A stretch of DNA of 45,133 bases from Desulfitobacterium_A sp034927245 (GTDB taxonomy: Bacteria; Bacillota; Desulfitobacteriia; Desulfitobacteriales; Desulfitobacteriaceae), in assembly GCF_034927245.1 (NCBI RefSeq), contig NZ_JAYFQK010000001.1, positions 1 to 45,133 on the forward strand. Direction: 5' to 3'. Made by a program: the position numbers and the translations under genes. Positions within the stretch are counted from its first letter, which is position 1. Each line of letters begins with the position of its first letter. Below are positions 1 to 7,172 of this stretch, piece by piece. Under the pieces are notes generated by a model, which saw nothing but the letters and a program-made list of their open reading frames with translations, searched no databases and was not told where the DNA came from.

Positions 1-148
1 TTGAAAAAGGAGTGCGGTTAGGCCTTTTTGGCATGCCCATTTTATGAGTGGGGTTCTTCATCTCCTTTTGCTCATCGTAATTCCCAGGGACTTTATCCCA
101 TCTTGGAGATTTCCTCCCTTTTTATTCCGAGAGGCTATTAAAGACATT

Positions 149-182
149 AAAAACTAGGCATTATCACTAAAGCCTAGTTTTT
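149..182 (-). terminator. Intrinsic terminator after the BI-1-like gene
   Basis: A perfect 11-bp inverted repeat (149-159 with 172-182, arm AAAAACTAGGC) surrounds a 12-base loop and ends in five T on the minus strand. It lies 17 bases past the stop codon of the BI-1-like gene. The stem is AT-rich, and the same T run on the plus strand means it may work in both directions. Confidence 0.7.
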
Positions 183-198
183 AACTTCATTACAGTGG

Positions 199-903
199 CT
201 AATCCCTGCTTCCGAAGCCGCCATTGAAGATCATCACGATATTTAAGATAAAGGTAAACAGGTTAATAAAGTCTAGGAATATATTTAGGGCAACCATCAC
301 TGTTTCATCAGAAGTACTATGTTTCATGCGTTGAAAATCAAAAGCCGTAAGCAATCCAAATAATACTGCGCCGCCAAGGCCAATCGCTAAAGAAAGTGGA
401 TTACTCCTAAAAAACAGGGATAGAATCATAATCCCAAGGAGAACGAGAAGACTAGTAAAAAGGGCTTTGCTCCATGTGCTTAAATTGCGCCGGGTTAAGT
501 ACCCATAAACTCCGCAGCTCGCAAAGACGATGAAGGTTACTAAAGACGCTTGCCCAAGAAGTATTGCACCATTTGCTGTTGACATTAACATTTGAACGGT
601 TGGTCCCAGAACAGCACCCGTACAGGCCGCAAAAACGAGTGCCAGCCCTCCGGTCAATCCTAGCGCGGGTTCTTTTCCTTCCGCTGCATCTCGCCCGCTC
701 AGAATCGGGATCGCAAAAATGAGGATAAACTCAATAATCACTGCAGGAATAAAATATTGGGGCGGCAAGAGAAATGCACCTGCCGCCATCGCTAAAAACA
801 TGAATGAGAGTAATCCCATAACTTGTGTCATAGCGATCGGTTTAGTGCTTCGTCTATCCATAACTGTACGTGTATATTCTTCAGAGTACTCATTGTTCCC
901 CAT
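199..903 (-). CDS. Bax inhibitor-1/YccA-family membrane protein
   Basis: The 234-residue product has about seven hydrophobic segments (roughly 26-46, 50-68, 82-100, 110-133, 144-165, 170-188, 205-228). It has the C-terminal signature of the BI-1/YccA/YbhL family, an ALNIFLDFINLF stretch near residues 205-217 with a conserved acidic residue in the last membrane segment. Family members are inner-membrane proteins; some conduct Ca2+ or H+, and bacterial YccA modulates the FtsH protease. The physiological role here is unknown. The ATG at 903 is preceded by AAAGGAGA at ideal spacing, so this start is well supported. A TATAAT-like -10 box lies about 30 bases upstream and a terminator follows, so it is probably a single-gene unit. 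Confidence 0.85.
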   Translation of the reverse strand: MGNNEYSEEYTRTVMDRRSTKPIAMTQVMGLLSFMFLAMAAGAFLLPPQYFIPAVIIEFILIFAIPILSGRDAAEGKEPALGLTGGLALVFAACTGAVLGPTVQMLMSTANGAILLGQASLVTFIVFASCGVYGYLTRRNLSTWSKALFTSLLVLLGIMILSLFFRSNPLSLAIGLGGAVLFGLLTAFDFQRMKHSTSDETVMVALNIFLDFINLFTFILNIVMIFNGGFGSRD

Positions 904-933
904 AATCTCATCTCCTTTAAACTCTATATTATC

Positions 934-962
934 ATTATATCCGAATTTGTATCATATTAAAA
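934..962 (-). promoter_or_regulatory. Candidate promoter of the BI-1-like gene
   Basis: On the minus strand a perfect TATAAT (934-939) lies about 30 bases before the start codon. The best -35 at 17-bp spacing is a weak TTTTAA (957-962). The call rests mainly on the -10 box. Confidence 0.4.
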
Positions 963-1000
963 GAAAAGTACCCATTAAATAAAAATGTATACGTTGCATA

Positions 1001-1028
1001 GCATCCGGCAAAATGGGTCATCATAATA
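1001..1028 (+). promoter_or_regulatory. Candidate forespore (sigma-G-like) promoter of tlp
   Basis: CATAATA (1022-1028) matches the sigma-G -10 consensus CATHHTA. GCATC (1001-1005), one base off the GHATR -35 consensus, lies 16 bases upstream, and a GCATA sits just before it. The distance to the tlp start and the known sigma-G control of B. subtilis tlp make this plausible; it is a consensus match made by eye. Confidence 0.35.
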
Positions 1029-1060
1029 AGGCAAGTCTTAATAGAAGCGGAGGGATTACA

Positions 1061-1276
1061 TTGGCTAAACCTGATAACCGGGCAGATAATGAGATACACC
1101 TTCAGCAACATATTAACCACACGCTAGATAATTTGCATGAAGCTGAGGAATATCTTGAAGAATATTCGGATGAAATTACCTCTAAAGAAAAGCGTGATAT
1201 CGAAGTGAAAAATGAACATCGCAAAGAAAGCATTAATGCTTTTATTGACGAAAAAAGAGATGAATCACAAGGCTAA
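1061..1276 (+). CDS. tlp: Small acid-soluble spore protein Tlp
   Basis: The 71-residue product is highly charged and helical. It carries the Tlp pattern: an N-terminal KPDNRADN, a central H-T-L-D-N-x-x-E-A-E segment, and a C-terminal KNEHRKESINAF block matching the KNxRREQSIEAF region of Bacillus Tlp. Tlp is a minor spore-core protein made in the forespore and degraded on germination. The frame stays open upstream to 1013, but the start is most likely the TTG at 1061, because CGGAGGG at 1049-1055 has good spacing to it and homology begins there. A candidate sigma-G promoter precedes it and a strong terminator follows, so it is monocistronic. It is the clearest sign in the window that the organism sporulates. 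Confidence 0.88.
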   Translation: MAKPDNRADNEIHLQQHINHTLDNLHEAEEYLEEYSDEITSKEKRDIEVKNEHRKESINAFIDEKRDESQG

Positions 1277-1310
1277 AAGTCAAATTACGTGTGCGTTCCA
1301 CCCATAATGG

Positions 1311-1352
1311 AAACAGTTCCTTTCCAATAGGAAGGGAGCTGTTTTATTATTT
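1311..1352 (+). terminator. Terminator downstream of tlp
   Basis: A 15-bp stem (1311-1325 with 1330-1344, including G-U pairs) with a 4-base AATA loop is followed by a T-rich run. It closes tlp and may also stop the convergent radical SAM gene. Confidence 0.85.
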
Positions 1353-1362
1353 CGGAATAAAG

Positions 1363-2271
1363 TCATACCCCTTCTAAATTAAACTTTGGCGTATAAGCTT
1401 CTTTGGCTGATGAAATCTCTTGGGCAAAACCGTTTTCTAATCCTATTTTAAAGAAGTAATCAATGATCTTATCATATTCTCTTCCGAATAGTTTCCTGCT
1501 CAGTTCGGGATAATCACTTGCCCTGTACATCGGTGTATACTGCCCCATAAGGCTTACGTAGATGTTCTTCGGTAGGTTAGAGGCGATCCATTGAAGCACT
1601 TTCTTTGAGTTTTCTAAGTGACCGGGCAAAATTAAATGTCTTATAATCAAGCCTTCCCAAATTATTTCTTCTTTATCAAATTTGGGCGCACCCACTTGAT
1701 TATACATTTCAATAATGGCTTCCGAAGCATATTCAAAATAATTTTCTATGCCGGAGTACCTTTTTGCGAGGTCATTTTCGGCGTATTTAAAGTCGGGAAG
1801 GTACACATCGACAAGCCCGTTCAACCCTTTTATTTGCTCGGCACTCTCATAACCGTTTGTATTATAAATGACAGGTATATTTAAGCCTCTCTGCTTAGCG
1901 ATAATAAGCGCTTGTTTTACCTGAACCAGATATTGAGTCGGGGACACAAGGTTAATATTATGAACACCTTTGCCCTGTTGCCTAATAAACAGATCGGCTA
2001 ACGCTTCAATCGAAATTTCCTTTCCAAAGTCCTCTTGGCTAATCTTGTAGTTTTGGCAGAATACGCACTTTAAATTACAGTGTGAGAAGAAAATGGTACC
2101 GGAACCTCTTGTTCCGCTGATACAAGGTTCCTCCCACTTATGGATAGATGCCAAAGCTACCTTGGGATTAATTCCTGCTCTGCATACGCCTCGCTTTCCT
2201 TCTATTCTATTAACTCCGCAGTTTCGCGGACATAAAGTACAATTTTGTAATTTGTTCGTTAGTAGTTCCAT
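1363..2271 (-). CDS. PflX-type radical SAM protein (COG1313)
   Basis: The 302-residue protein starts with a Cys-rich segment (CTLCPRNCGVNR, then GVCRAG) and then has the radical SAM cluster motif CNLKCVFC (CxxxCxxC) near residues 65-72. This matches the 'pyruvate formate-lyase activating enzyme-like' PflX family: a [4Fe-4S] cluster reductively cleaves S-adenosylmethionine to a 5'-deoxyadenosyl radical. The later PTQYL and NTNGYES stretches are typical of the barrel. True substrates of this family are unknown, and no glycyl-radical enzyme lies nearby, so I would not call it a Pfl activase. The ATG at 2271 follows a modest GGGGT site. It converges on tlp and appears monocistronic. Confidence 0.82.
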   Translation of the reverse strand: MELLTNKLQNCTLCPRNCGVNRIEGKRGVCRAGINPKVALASIHKWEEPCISGTRGSGTIFFSHCNLKCVFCQNYKISQEDFGKEISIEALADLFIRQQGKGVHNINLVSPTQYLVQVKQALIIAKQRGLNIPVIYNTNGYESAEQIKGLNGLVDVYLPDFKYAENDLAKRYSGIENYFEYASEAIIEMYNQVGAPKFDKEEIIWEGLIIRHLILPGHLENSKKVLQWIASNLPKNIYVSLMGQYTPMYRASDYPELSRKLFGREYDKIIDYFFKIGLENGFAQEISSAKEAYTPKFNLEGV

Positions 2272-2460
2272 GTTTTTTACCCCATAATTATTAACTTAAT
2301 CATCGTTAATATTTAAACATATCATACCATATTCGTCGACATTAAAAGAAATTATGGCAACCTTATCTAGAAATCGACTATACGTGCTATATTATAACGT
2401 TCGGAATATTCATAATATTATGTACATTTATGTTCTTCTATGATATTATCTGAAATATAT

Positions 2461-2488
2461 TTAACTGTATTAAAGTTCTATTTATACT
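2461..2488 (+). promoter_or_regulatory. Candidate promoter of the acetate-transporter gene
   Basis: TTAACT (2461-2466) and TATACT (2483-2488) are separated by 16 bp. Transcription would start near 2495, right at an orphan AAAGGAGGA (2492-2500) that has no start codon behind it. The real ribosome site (AAAAGGAGG at 2543-2551) is 50 bases further on. The rest of the 287-base gap before the gene is AT-rich with nothing else recognisable. Confidence 0.45.
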
Positions 2489-2558
2489 GAGAAAGGAGGA
2501 ATAACCAAAATTAAACTTACGGATTGCTGATTTAGTAAATTAAAAGGAGGAATGTGAT

Positions 2559-3219
2559 ATGGATCCACAAGAAGTAAAAATCAGCTATACGGGTGCTGAT
2601 CCTACTGCATTTGGCGTTTTAGGTTTATCCTTGGTATGCTTTGTAGCTTCGTCTGCAAAATTGGGTTTTACTGATCCTAAAGCAACCGGTTTACTTTTTG
2701 TTTGGGCAGCATTATTGGGAGGTATCGTCCAAATTATGGCCGCAAGTATTGACTTTAAAAAATAACGTATTCGGCGGCACAGTTTTAGGGGCGTACGGTT
2801 TTTTCTGGGTAGGAATGGCTCTTTCCTGGGCGACTATGAACGGAATGTTAGGCCAGGGAATGAAGGCTGCCGTTGATCCTAAGATGTTAGGTGTAGTTTT
2901 TGTGGGTTACCTAATATTCTCACTTTTTATCACAATTGCTTCTTTCGAAGTTAACATTCCTTTTTTAATAATGTTATTTCTTATTGATATACTCTTTATC
3001 TCCCTAGCAGGTGTATCATTTAATATGGGCCCTGTGGCATTACTCGCTAAACTTGCCGGTTGGTCTGAATTTATTATTTCACTCGTTGGTTTTTATGCCT
3101 CAGGAGCAATATTTTTCAAAAATTTCTACAGCCGTGAAATCTTGCCTCTTGGCAAGCCACTTAATCTTATCAAAAAGGGATCTTCTACTCAAGTTCATGG
3201 TCAGAAACATAGCATGTAA
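2559..3219 (+). pseudogene. Acetate uptake transporter (GPR1/FUN34/YaaH, SatP-like), frameshifted
   Basis: Two adjoining frames together make one six-helix transporter of the AceTr family. Frame 1 (2559-2765) gives 68 residues with the family start DPTAFGVLGLSL (compare NPAPLGL in E. coli SatP) and two membrane segments, then stops right after IDFKK. The next frame continues without a gap in homology from NNVFGGTVLGAYGFFW to residue SM at 3219 and holds the other four segments. The break falls in an A6 run (2757-2762); two extra A would restore a single frame giving FKKNNVFGG, which aligns with YKKGNTFG of SatP. A strong AAAAGGAGG precedes the ATG. It is either a real inactivating deletion, a homopolymer sequencing error, or a +1/-2 recoding site; a simple -1 slip would hit TAA at once. 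Family members import acetate or succinate with protons. Confidence 0.8.
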
Positions 3220-3300
3220 GGAATTAAAGAAATGATTGGCTTGCGCCAAGCCTTAGCGCAACCAGAAGTCTTAGTTGCCTTCTACCTGCATACATAATAA

Positions 3301-3331
3301 CGCTCCGGCTGCAAAATGCCGGAGCGTTTTT
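3301..3331 (+). terminator. Terminator after the acetate-transporter gene
   Basis: A GC-rich 9-bp stem (CGCTCCGGC 3301-3309 with 3318-3326) is followed by five T. It sits between converging genes and may also serve the aldehyde dehydrogenase gene on the other strand. Confidence 0.85.
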
Positions 3332-3348
3332 CCGTATAGGCTATTATT

Positions 3349-4824
3349 TTAATACAGACCGAATTTGTCCTCGGTAAGGCTGATATAGATGTTCTTCATT
3401 TGAGTGTAGTGGTCAAGGATGACCTTGTGGGTTTCACGGCCTATGCCGGATTTCTTATATCCGCCAAACGGTGCGTGAGCAGGAAGGTTGTTATAATTAT
3501 TAACCCACATTCTTCCGGTTTCAATGCTCTTAGCCACGCGGAAGGCGCGGTTGATATCTTTCGTCCATACAGCGCCGCCGAGGCCATATTCACTGTCATT
3601 TGCCATTTGAATAACTTCGTCCTCGTCCTTAAACTTAATGAAGCAGACGACAGGTCCGAAGATTTCTTCCTGGGCAACGCGCATGGAGTTCTTAACATCA
3701 GCTAAGATGGTCGGTTTCATGAAGCTGCCCTTTTCTAGGCCGTCTTCCTTAATCTGATAACCTCCGGTTGCGACACGAGCCCCTTCCTTCTTGCCGATTT
3801 CGACGTAGTTGAGGATTTTCTTGATCTGCGTGTCGTTGATTTGCGAACCCATGATGGTATCTTCTTTCCAAGGCAGACCCACTTTAATGTTTTCAAATGC
3901 TTTGACCGCTTCTTCCAAAAACCGATCATAGATATCTTCATGGACAAAGACTCTGGAACTTGCGCAGCAAACTTGTCCCTGATTAAAGAGGATACCCATT
4001 TGCAAGCCTTCCAACGCTTTATCCCAAGGAATATCGGGGAAGTAAATGTTCGCGGATTTTCCGCCAAGTTCGAGGGTTGAAGGGATTATTTTCTTAGCAG
4101 CAGCTTCGGCTACTGTATAACCGACTTCCGTCGATCCAGTAAAGGCGAGCTTTCTTAAGCCCTCGTGTTCAAGGATATAATTACCGGCACCCGATCCTCT
4201 GCCTGTAATGATATTGACGACACCTGCGGGCAGAACTTCGTTTAACAGCTTGGCCAGTTCAAGAACGCTAAGCGAGGTTGTCGAGGACGGTTTGAAGACA
4301 ATACAGTTTCCGGCAGCTAAGGCCGGTGCGAGTTTCCAGGCGGCCATGAGAATGGGGAAATTCCAAGGAACGATTTGGCCGACGACACCGAGGGGTTCTC
4401 TGAGAATAATGCTCAAGGTGTCCTTGTCGATCATTGTTGCTTCGCCCTCTAAGGTTCTGATGGCTGAGGCAAAATAACGAAAATGATCAGAACTCAGAGG
4501 AAGATCAATATTCCTAGTTTCACGGATTGGTTTACCATTATCCAGGGTTTCAATCATTGCAAGCTTTTCTGCGTTTTCGTCAATGAGATCGGCAATCTTC
4601 AGCAGCATGCGCGCACGTTCCTGAGGACTGACATTTTTCCAGCTGGGGAAAGCTTTCCAAGCAGCTTTGACGGCAAGATCCACGTCTTCCTTCCCTGCAT
4701 CAACACATGTTGCAAGGAGTTCGCCGTTAGCCGGATTGTACGTTTTAAATGTCTTTCCTTCTTTGCCGTCAACCCACTTTCCATCGATGTAAAGTTGGTA
4801 GGTACTATCCATAATCTTTTCCAT
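3349..4824 (-). CDS. NAD(P)-dependent aldehyde dehydrogenase
   Basis: The 491-residue product is a full-length soluble aldehyde dehydrogenase of the superfamily that oxidises aldehydes to acids. The general-base Glu is in LELGGKS and the catalytic Cys in FNQGQVCC (first Cys). PWNFPI, FTGSTEVG and the C-terminal PFGGYKKSGIGRE match the nucleotide-binding and oligomerisation regions of AcoD/ExaC-like acetaldehyde dehydrogenases. The ATG at 4824 has a GGGGG site seven bases upstream. It is transcribed away from an AraC regulator 165 bp distant, which suggests the pair is an aldehyde- or alcohol-responsive unit. The exact substrate cannot be told from sequence; short aliphatic aldehydes are most likely. 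Confidence 0.9.
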   Translation of the reverse strand: MEKIMDSTYQLYIDGKWVDGKEGKTFKTYNPANGELLATCVDAGKEDVDLAVKAAWKAFPSWKNVSPQERARMLLKIADLIDENAEKLAMIETLDNGKPIRETRNIDLPLSSDHFRYFASAIRTLEGEATMIDKDTLSIILREPLGVVGQIVPWNFPILMAAWKLAPALAAGNCIVFKPSSTTSLSVLELAKLLNEVLPAGVVNIITGRGSGAGNYILEHEGLRKLAFTGSTEVGYTVAEAAAKKIIPSTLELGGKSANIYFPDIPWDKALEGLQMGILFNQGQVCCASSRVFVHEDIYDRFLEEAVKAFENIKVGLPWKEDTIMGSQINDTQIKKILNYVEIGKKEGARVATGGYQIKEDGLEKGSFMKPTILADVKNSMRVAQEEIFGPVVCFIKFKDEDEVIQMANDSEYGLGGAVWTKDINRAFRVAKSIETGRMWVNNYNNLPAHAPFGGYKKSGIGRETHKVILDHYTQMKNIYISLTEDKFGLY

Positions 4825-4865
4825 GTAAAATCCCCCTTTTTCATTAAATAATGGCTTATAGGGGT

Positions 4866-4895
4866 AGTATAAAATGATAATACGAAAAATTCTAA
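4866..4895 (-). promoter_or_regulatory. Candidate promoter of the aldehyde dehydrogenase gene
   Basis: On the minus strand TTAGAA (4890-4895) and TATACT (4866-4871) are 18 bp apart, within the very AT-rich divergent region (4825-4989) shared with the AraC gene. The -35 is poor, as expected for a promoter that needs an AraC-type activator. Confidence 0.35.
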
Positions 4896-4989
4896 CAATT
4901 ATTAAAATAAACTATCAAAATTTTAAAAATCTTAATATTTCCAAGCTCGTTTCATTTAACAATATGATATATTTAAGGGGGGTGTCCTT

Positions 4990-5856
4990 ATGCTTACTAA
5001 TTTTAACCGTAATTATGAATTATCTGATCGGATTGAGACCAATTTTATGCGTATTCTATATTACGATTTTGCCAAAAACTATTCTGACACCTACAAATCG
5101 TATGAATATACGCGACTATGTACGATTCTTGAGGGTGAGAAGCATGTGAGCATCAATCAGGATACCTTTACTTACAATAAAAAGAAATTTCTGTTGATGC
5201 CGCCTCAAACAAAAGTTCATATGACGATTGATACACCGACCAAGGCGCTTGTTTTTGAACTGGATGATAACTTGATTCAAAAGGTTAGTGAAAGTGTAAG
5301 CTTGGACTATAACGTTGATTATGAAACTCTCATTCAAGATCAACTTCTATGCGCACAGGAAAATGAAGAGTTTCAAGATGTATATCACAGGATTGTCAAA
5401 ATCTTGACTTCTCAATGTAACCAGAAAGAATATCTTATCGATTTATATGCTCAGGAACTAATTTATCGCCTCTTTCAGGTCAAAGGGGTTACCCAATTAT
5501 TAAATTGCGGACTGGATAATCCAATAAAAAAAGCCCTTTACATTATCCATAATGAATATATGCATCCCATTACGATTCAGCAGATTGCGGCAGAACTCAA
5601 CATGTCAGAAGCCAACTTCTGCCAGTACTTCAAAAAAATAATGCGAATTACTCCAAAAGAATATCTAACAGATCTCCGCATGGAAAAGGCTAAAGAATTA
5701 ATCAGCAATTCCAAAGTAACTGACGTTGCTTATGACCTGGGATACAATAATATTTCTCTCTTTATAAATCATTTTAAAGAGAAATATGGTATCACGCCTA
5801 AGCAGTATCAAAAACAGCTGCTTCAAATTCATGGTAACCATTTACTAACAACCTGA
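4990..5856 (+). CDS. AraC-family transcriptional regulator
   Basis: The 288-residue protein has an N-terminal cupin-like sensing region (about 1-160) and a C-terminal double helix-turn-helix of the AraC/XylS type (about 185-280). The latter includes ITIQQIAAELNMSEANFCQYF as first helix pair and VAYDLGYNNISLFINHFK plus YGITPKQYQK as the second. The N-terminal part resembles the AraC_N type found in regulators next to dehydrogenases. AAGGGGGG precedes the ATG. It is divergent from the aldehyde dehydrogenase gene, which is its probable target. Its stop codon abuts, with no spacer, the stop codon of the convergent hydrolase gene. Confidence 0.88.
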   Translation: MLTNFNRNYELSDRIETNFMRILYYDFAKNYSDTYKSYEYTRLCTILEGEKHVSINQDTFTYNKKKFLLMPPQTKVHMTIDTPTKALVFELDDNLIQKVSESVSLDYNVDYETLIQDQLLCAQENEEFQDVYHRIVKILTSQCNQKEYLIDLYAQELIYRLFQVKGVTQLLNCGLDNPIKKALYIIHNEYMHPITIQQIAAELNMSEANFCQYFKKIMRITPKEYLTDLRMEKAKELISNSKVTDVAYDLGYNNISLFINHFKEKYGITPKQYQKQLLQIHGNHLLTT

Positions 5857-7059
5857 TTATTTTTTCGTTACAAATATCCTGCTAATATCTTTACCCATTG
5901 TAAACCGTACGGAATTGCGAAGTGCTTTTTGACTTTCCTTAAAGAAGATTTCAATTGAATTCTTTAATTGTGCCTGAGTTACTGTATCCATATTCTTATA
6001 GGTTTTGATCATGGTATTTGCCATAGTCAGTTTTTCCTTTGATAATTCGCCAAAGGTCTTTGCTCCCGTAGCTTGCAGGATTTCGAACAGGGCGTCTACA
6101 AATTGGGCTCTTTGCTTTAGGGACAGCTGATCAACCCATGCCCTTATGGCATTATTGAAGTTTAGGCTGCCCTGGGTAAGATCTTCCTCATAAATAAAAT
6201 GAGCGCCTTTGACCTGCCATGTGAATGCATCATGCTGCATAATTCCCGTTTGACTGCTGTCCACGACCTTATACTCCTCGCAATGTTCAAGCAGCATCCC
6301 TATCACTGACGATTTAGGGATCAGGGTGTTGATCTTGCGAAGTATACTTTGATATCCCTCGCTCTGGATAACGTGGGCTTGAAATCCTGGCCCATCATTA
6401 TTATAGATGCCCAGTATCCTTTCACGCATTTCTTCTGTGGCGCGGGTTGCTGCGTATACTGCCAAATTGCCCCCTTTGGAATGACCGCCTAAATAGAATT
6501 TGCCGTTGAGTTGCGAAAAAATACTGTTTATGTAAATGACTGCCTGTTTCTGGGATTGGACTTCATCCATAAAACTCATTTGGAAGTCTTCCTTCCAGCC
6601 GATCAGGGAATCATCTGTGCCGCGAAAGGCAATATAGTGCTCCTCATTAGATAGTGAAAATACAATGGCTGAAAACTGCTTAAACTGTTCATAGTCCATT
6701 TGATTCACGTAATGCGAGAGTTGAATATCCTGATAACGTGTTGAGCTAGCAGCTTTGAATAATAATTTAGGGATCTGTCTAAATAATGGATGATGCTGCA
6801 AAGACTCAATTCTATTTCGTTTTTCCTTAAAGCGTTCCGCTGCTTCTGACAATGTAATTGAGCCCTCATCCGTCTCTTCCGGAACAATTCCTTCGAAAGG
6901 AAGATACGAAAAAACAGAGAAAATCAAATTATCCACTTTATTAAAGCCATCGCGGCTAAAGCTTAAGTCCCCTCGCCAGTCCAGATAATCAAGAATACCG
7001 GACATTTCTTTATTCTTTTTTGTTAAGCCGATCTCTTTCACAGTTCCTTTCTCCTTCAT
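5857..7059 (-). CDS. DUF2974 (Mbeg1-like) alpha/beta-hydrolase fold protein
   Basis: The 400-residue product begins its family homology at ILDYLDWRGDLSFS (about 22-35) and has a lipase-type nucleophile elbow GHSKGGNLA with Ser about residue 194. It is preceded by a YIAFRGTDD block typical of lipase-class-3/DUF2974 proteins. An Asp and a His needed for a triad are plausible in NNDGPGF and in the HDAFTW stretch. The substrate is unknown and no signal peptide is present, so it is probably cytoplasmic. The start at 7059 is favoured over the internal Met at residue 19 because AAAGGAGGT lies just upstream, although family proteins usually begin near that Met. The gene abuts the AraC gene tail to tail. 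Confidence 0.8.
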   Translation of the reverse strand: MKEKGTVKEIGLTKKNKEMSGILDYLDWRGDLSFSRDGFNKVDNLIFSVFSYLPFEGIVPEETDEGSITLSEAAERFKEKRNRIESLQHHPLFRQIPKLLFKAASSTRYQDIQLSHYVNQMDYEQFKQFSAIVFSLSNEEHYIAFRGTDDSLIGWKEDFQMSFMDEVQSQKQAVIYINSIFSQLNGKFYLGGHSKGGNLAVYAATRATEEMRERILGIYNNDGPGFQAHVIQSEGYQSILRKINTLIPKSSVIGMLLEHCEEYKVVDSSQTGIMQHDAFTWQVKGAHFIYEEDLTQGSLNFNNAIRAWVDQLSLKQRAQFVDALFEILQATGAKTFGELSKEKLTMANTMIKTYKNMDTVTQAQLKNSIEIFFKESQKALRNSVRFTMGKDISRIFVTKK

Positions 7060-7123
7060 TTAACGACCTCCTTTCTATTTATAATAACGGTGATAAGCAA
7101 TTCATTCCTATTTTCAACCTAAA

Positions 7124-7162
7124 GCAAAATCTCAAGTTATTCCGAAGAGAATACGCTTGAGA
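7124..7162 (-). terminator. Probable terminator after the NYN gene
   Basis: TCTCAAG (7130-7136) pairs with CTTGAGA (7156-7162). The inner bases also pair partly with a bulge. On the minus strand the stem is followed by TTTTGC. The T run is short, so this is a modest call. Confidence 0.42.
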
Positions 7163-7172
7163 TAATGGAGGT

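Noticed and set aside
1..47. Short plus-strand frame at the left edge ending in TGA at 45-47
   Set aside because: Only 14 codons are visible, with nothing to tell it from chance.
3241..3261. Small TTGCGC/GCGCAA hairpin before the terminator
   Set aside because: Six base pairs without a T run; expected by chance.
3232..3297. A 21-codon frame after the acetate-transporter gene
   Set aside because: Only a weak AAGGAA precedes it, the peptide is not recognisable, and it lies in a terminator leader; too little support to list as a gene.
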